Positions 63,161 to 64,000 of a DNA stretch of 64,000 nt are shown one piece after another. Under the pieces are notes generated by a model. It saw nothing but the letters and a program-made list of their open reading frames with translations, had not been told where the DNA came from and did no database searches. The stretch spans positions 186,001 to 250,000 of the forward strand of contig NZ_JACGVG010000035.1 in NCBI RefSeq assembly GCF_014077095.1. The letters are read 5' to 3'. The translations under genes and the position numbers were made by a program. Within the stretch, counting starts at the first letter, position 1; the number at the start of each line of letters is the position of its first letter. This DNA is from Colwellia sp. MB02u-6 (GTDB lineage: Bacteria; Pseudomonadota; Gammaproteobacteria; Enterobacterales; Alteromonadaceae).

Positions 63161-64000
63161 GACGCTACTCCGCGATGTAATTGAGTTTCGAGTGCTTCAC
63201 TGGCACAAAAGTGCAGTAAGCGCACGCCAGCTTTAGTTAGTTTTTCTTCTTTGGTGTTACTTAAACTCAGGGCCTGTTGATGATATTTTTCAGCCAGTGC
63301 TGGGTCACCGAGTATTAATTGTTGTCGCTCATCACTATCATCACCATTAGTGATACCAACGCTAATTTTCTGTTTACTCTCTGGCAGTTTTTGTTCGAGT
63401 GGATCGCTGAGCAAGCAAACAACTAATTCACAATGTCGAGTAATATTAGCTAAATGGCGCACCGCTTCATCTGTGAGATTAAAGGCATCGGTGATCAGAT
63501 ACACTAAGCTACCGGGTTTAGCGAGTTGGCGTAGGCGCGCACAGTTTTGTTCAAAGGCTAATACTGCTTGTTCACGGTCTAAGGGCTCGCTAGCAATAGT
63601 TAAAGAGTCCGCGTGTTTCGTAACTAACGCATGCAAGTAATGCAGCACACCTTGTTGTCGGCTACGGGGTTTTAATTCTTGGTGACTGTGTTGGTTAAAG
63701 ACAATACCGCCAATGCGATCGCCGCGTGACTTGGCATGCCAAGCCACTAAGGCTGCAACATGGGCTGCTTGCACTGATTTAAAAAGTAAACGGCTACCAA
63801 AAAGCATGCTGGTGCTTAAGTCGGTGGCAATAAGCACGGGGCGTTCCACTTCTTCATGAAATAATTTTGTGTGTGTTTTTCCTGTGCGAGCCGTTACCCG
63901 CCAGTCAATAGCACGAATGTCGTCACCATTTTGATAATGGCGAACTTCATCAAACTCCATGCCTCGACCTTTGCTGCGGGCGAGATAATTGCCTGACATT
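63148..64000 (-). CDS. DUF58 protein (5' truncated by window)
   Basis: The DUF58 protein of the Bat operon, with 283 visible codons; family members are usually around 310 residues, and the ATG at 63999 (MSGNYLARSKGRGMEFDEVR) is probably internal. The conserved core RGMEFDEVRHYQNGDDIRAIDWRVTARTG is intact, followed by a VWA-like region with ATDLSTSM. It is the first visible gene of the operon; a moxR gene is expected just beyond the window end. Function in this complex is not established. Confidence 0.93.
   Translation of the reverse strand, partial: MSGNYLARSKGRGMEFDEVRHYQNGDDIRAIDWRVTARTGKTHTKLFHEEVERPVLIATDLSTSMLFGSRLLFKSVQAAHVAALVAWHAKSRGDRIGGIVFNQHSHQELKPRSRQQGVLHYLHALVTKHADSLTIASEPLDREQAVLAFEQNCARLRQLAKPGSLVYLITDAFNLTDEAVRHLANITRHCELVVCLLSDPLEQKLPESKQKISVGITNGDDSDERQQLILGDPALAEKYHQQALSLSNTKEEKLTKAGVRLLHFCASEALETQLHRGVASWIR

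Overview
The window looks like chromosome from a low-GC marine gammaproteobacterium of the Alteromonadales, most like Colwelliaceae (Colwellia/Thalassotalea type). This is inferred from product similarity (MoeA, DbpA, YebG, ThrLABC, SerA-RpiA-YgfA, CysDN-SLC13-CysC, PutP, Bat operon), from AT-rich codon use and from dense GTAG-type REP repeats. No rRNA, tRNA, CRISPR array, intact transposase or prophage was recognised.

Layout. 1-5.4 kb: housekeeping genes on + (end of moeA, an alpha/beta hydrolase, dbpA, SOS gene yebG with a LexA box, a YgjP-like metallopeptidase). 5.8-10.8 kb: the threonine operon with a classical Ile/Thr leader peptide, attenuator, thrA, thrB, thrC and terminator. 10.9-16.2 kb, minus strand: serA, rpiA, ygfA and a POT-family peptide transporter, separated by repeat arrays. 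17-40.9 kb, plus strand: a large surface-polysaccharide locus. Its modules are a multi-SLBB export protein, a TviB/TviC pair for UDP-HexNAc oxidation and epimerisation, Wzz, a WecA-like initiating transferase, Wzx, a nucleotidyltransferase/thymidylate-kinase-like fusion protein coupled to an APH-like kinase, Wzy, four glycosyltransferases, an acetyltransferase, the dTDP-rhamnose genes rmlA-C-D-B, and galU. pgi follows. 43-48.3 kb: sulfate activation (cysD, cysN, an SLC13 permease, cysC). 49-52.2 kb: a DHH phosphoesterase, galE and a decayed second rml copy. 52.6-57.6 kb: an EAL-HDOD protein, putP, and an ECF sigma factor with a DUF3379 protein. 58-64 kb, minus strand: a Bat-type operon (DUF58, DUF4381, BatA, BatB with TPR, BatD).

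How the genes work together. Central metabolism (pgi, galU, galE, rml, tviB/tviC) makes nucleotide sugars. The WecA-like enzyme loads a sugar phosphate on undecaprenyl phosphate, the glycosyltransferases extend it, and Wzx, Wzy and Wzz flip, polymerise and set chain length. The SLBB protein is the likely outer-membrane or periplasmic export component. cysDNC would make PAPS from sulfate probably imported by the SLC13 permease; no sulfotransferase is visible here, so a link to polysaccharide sulfation is only possible.

The most unusual signals are: (1) about 18 BIME-like pairs or singles of a GTAG-type REP palindrome. They are embedded in a larger conserved unit of about 188-216 bp that is tandemly amplified at several loci and is absent from 23.3-40.9 kb. 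(2) The translationally coupled NTase-TMK-like and APH-like genes just before wzy. (3) A decayed rmlA'-rmlB' chimera that keeps the canonical RPGH motif, while the intact rmlB has RLGH. (4) A truncated tviB remnant beside wzx. (5) A perfect 25-bp palindrome right upstream of cysD.
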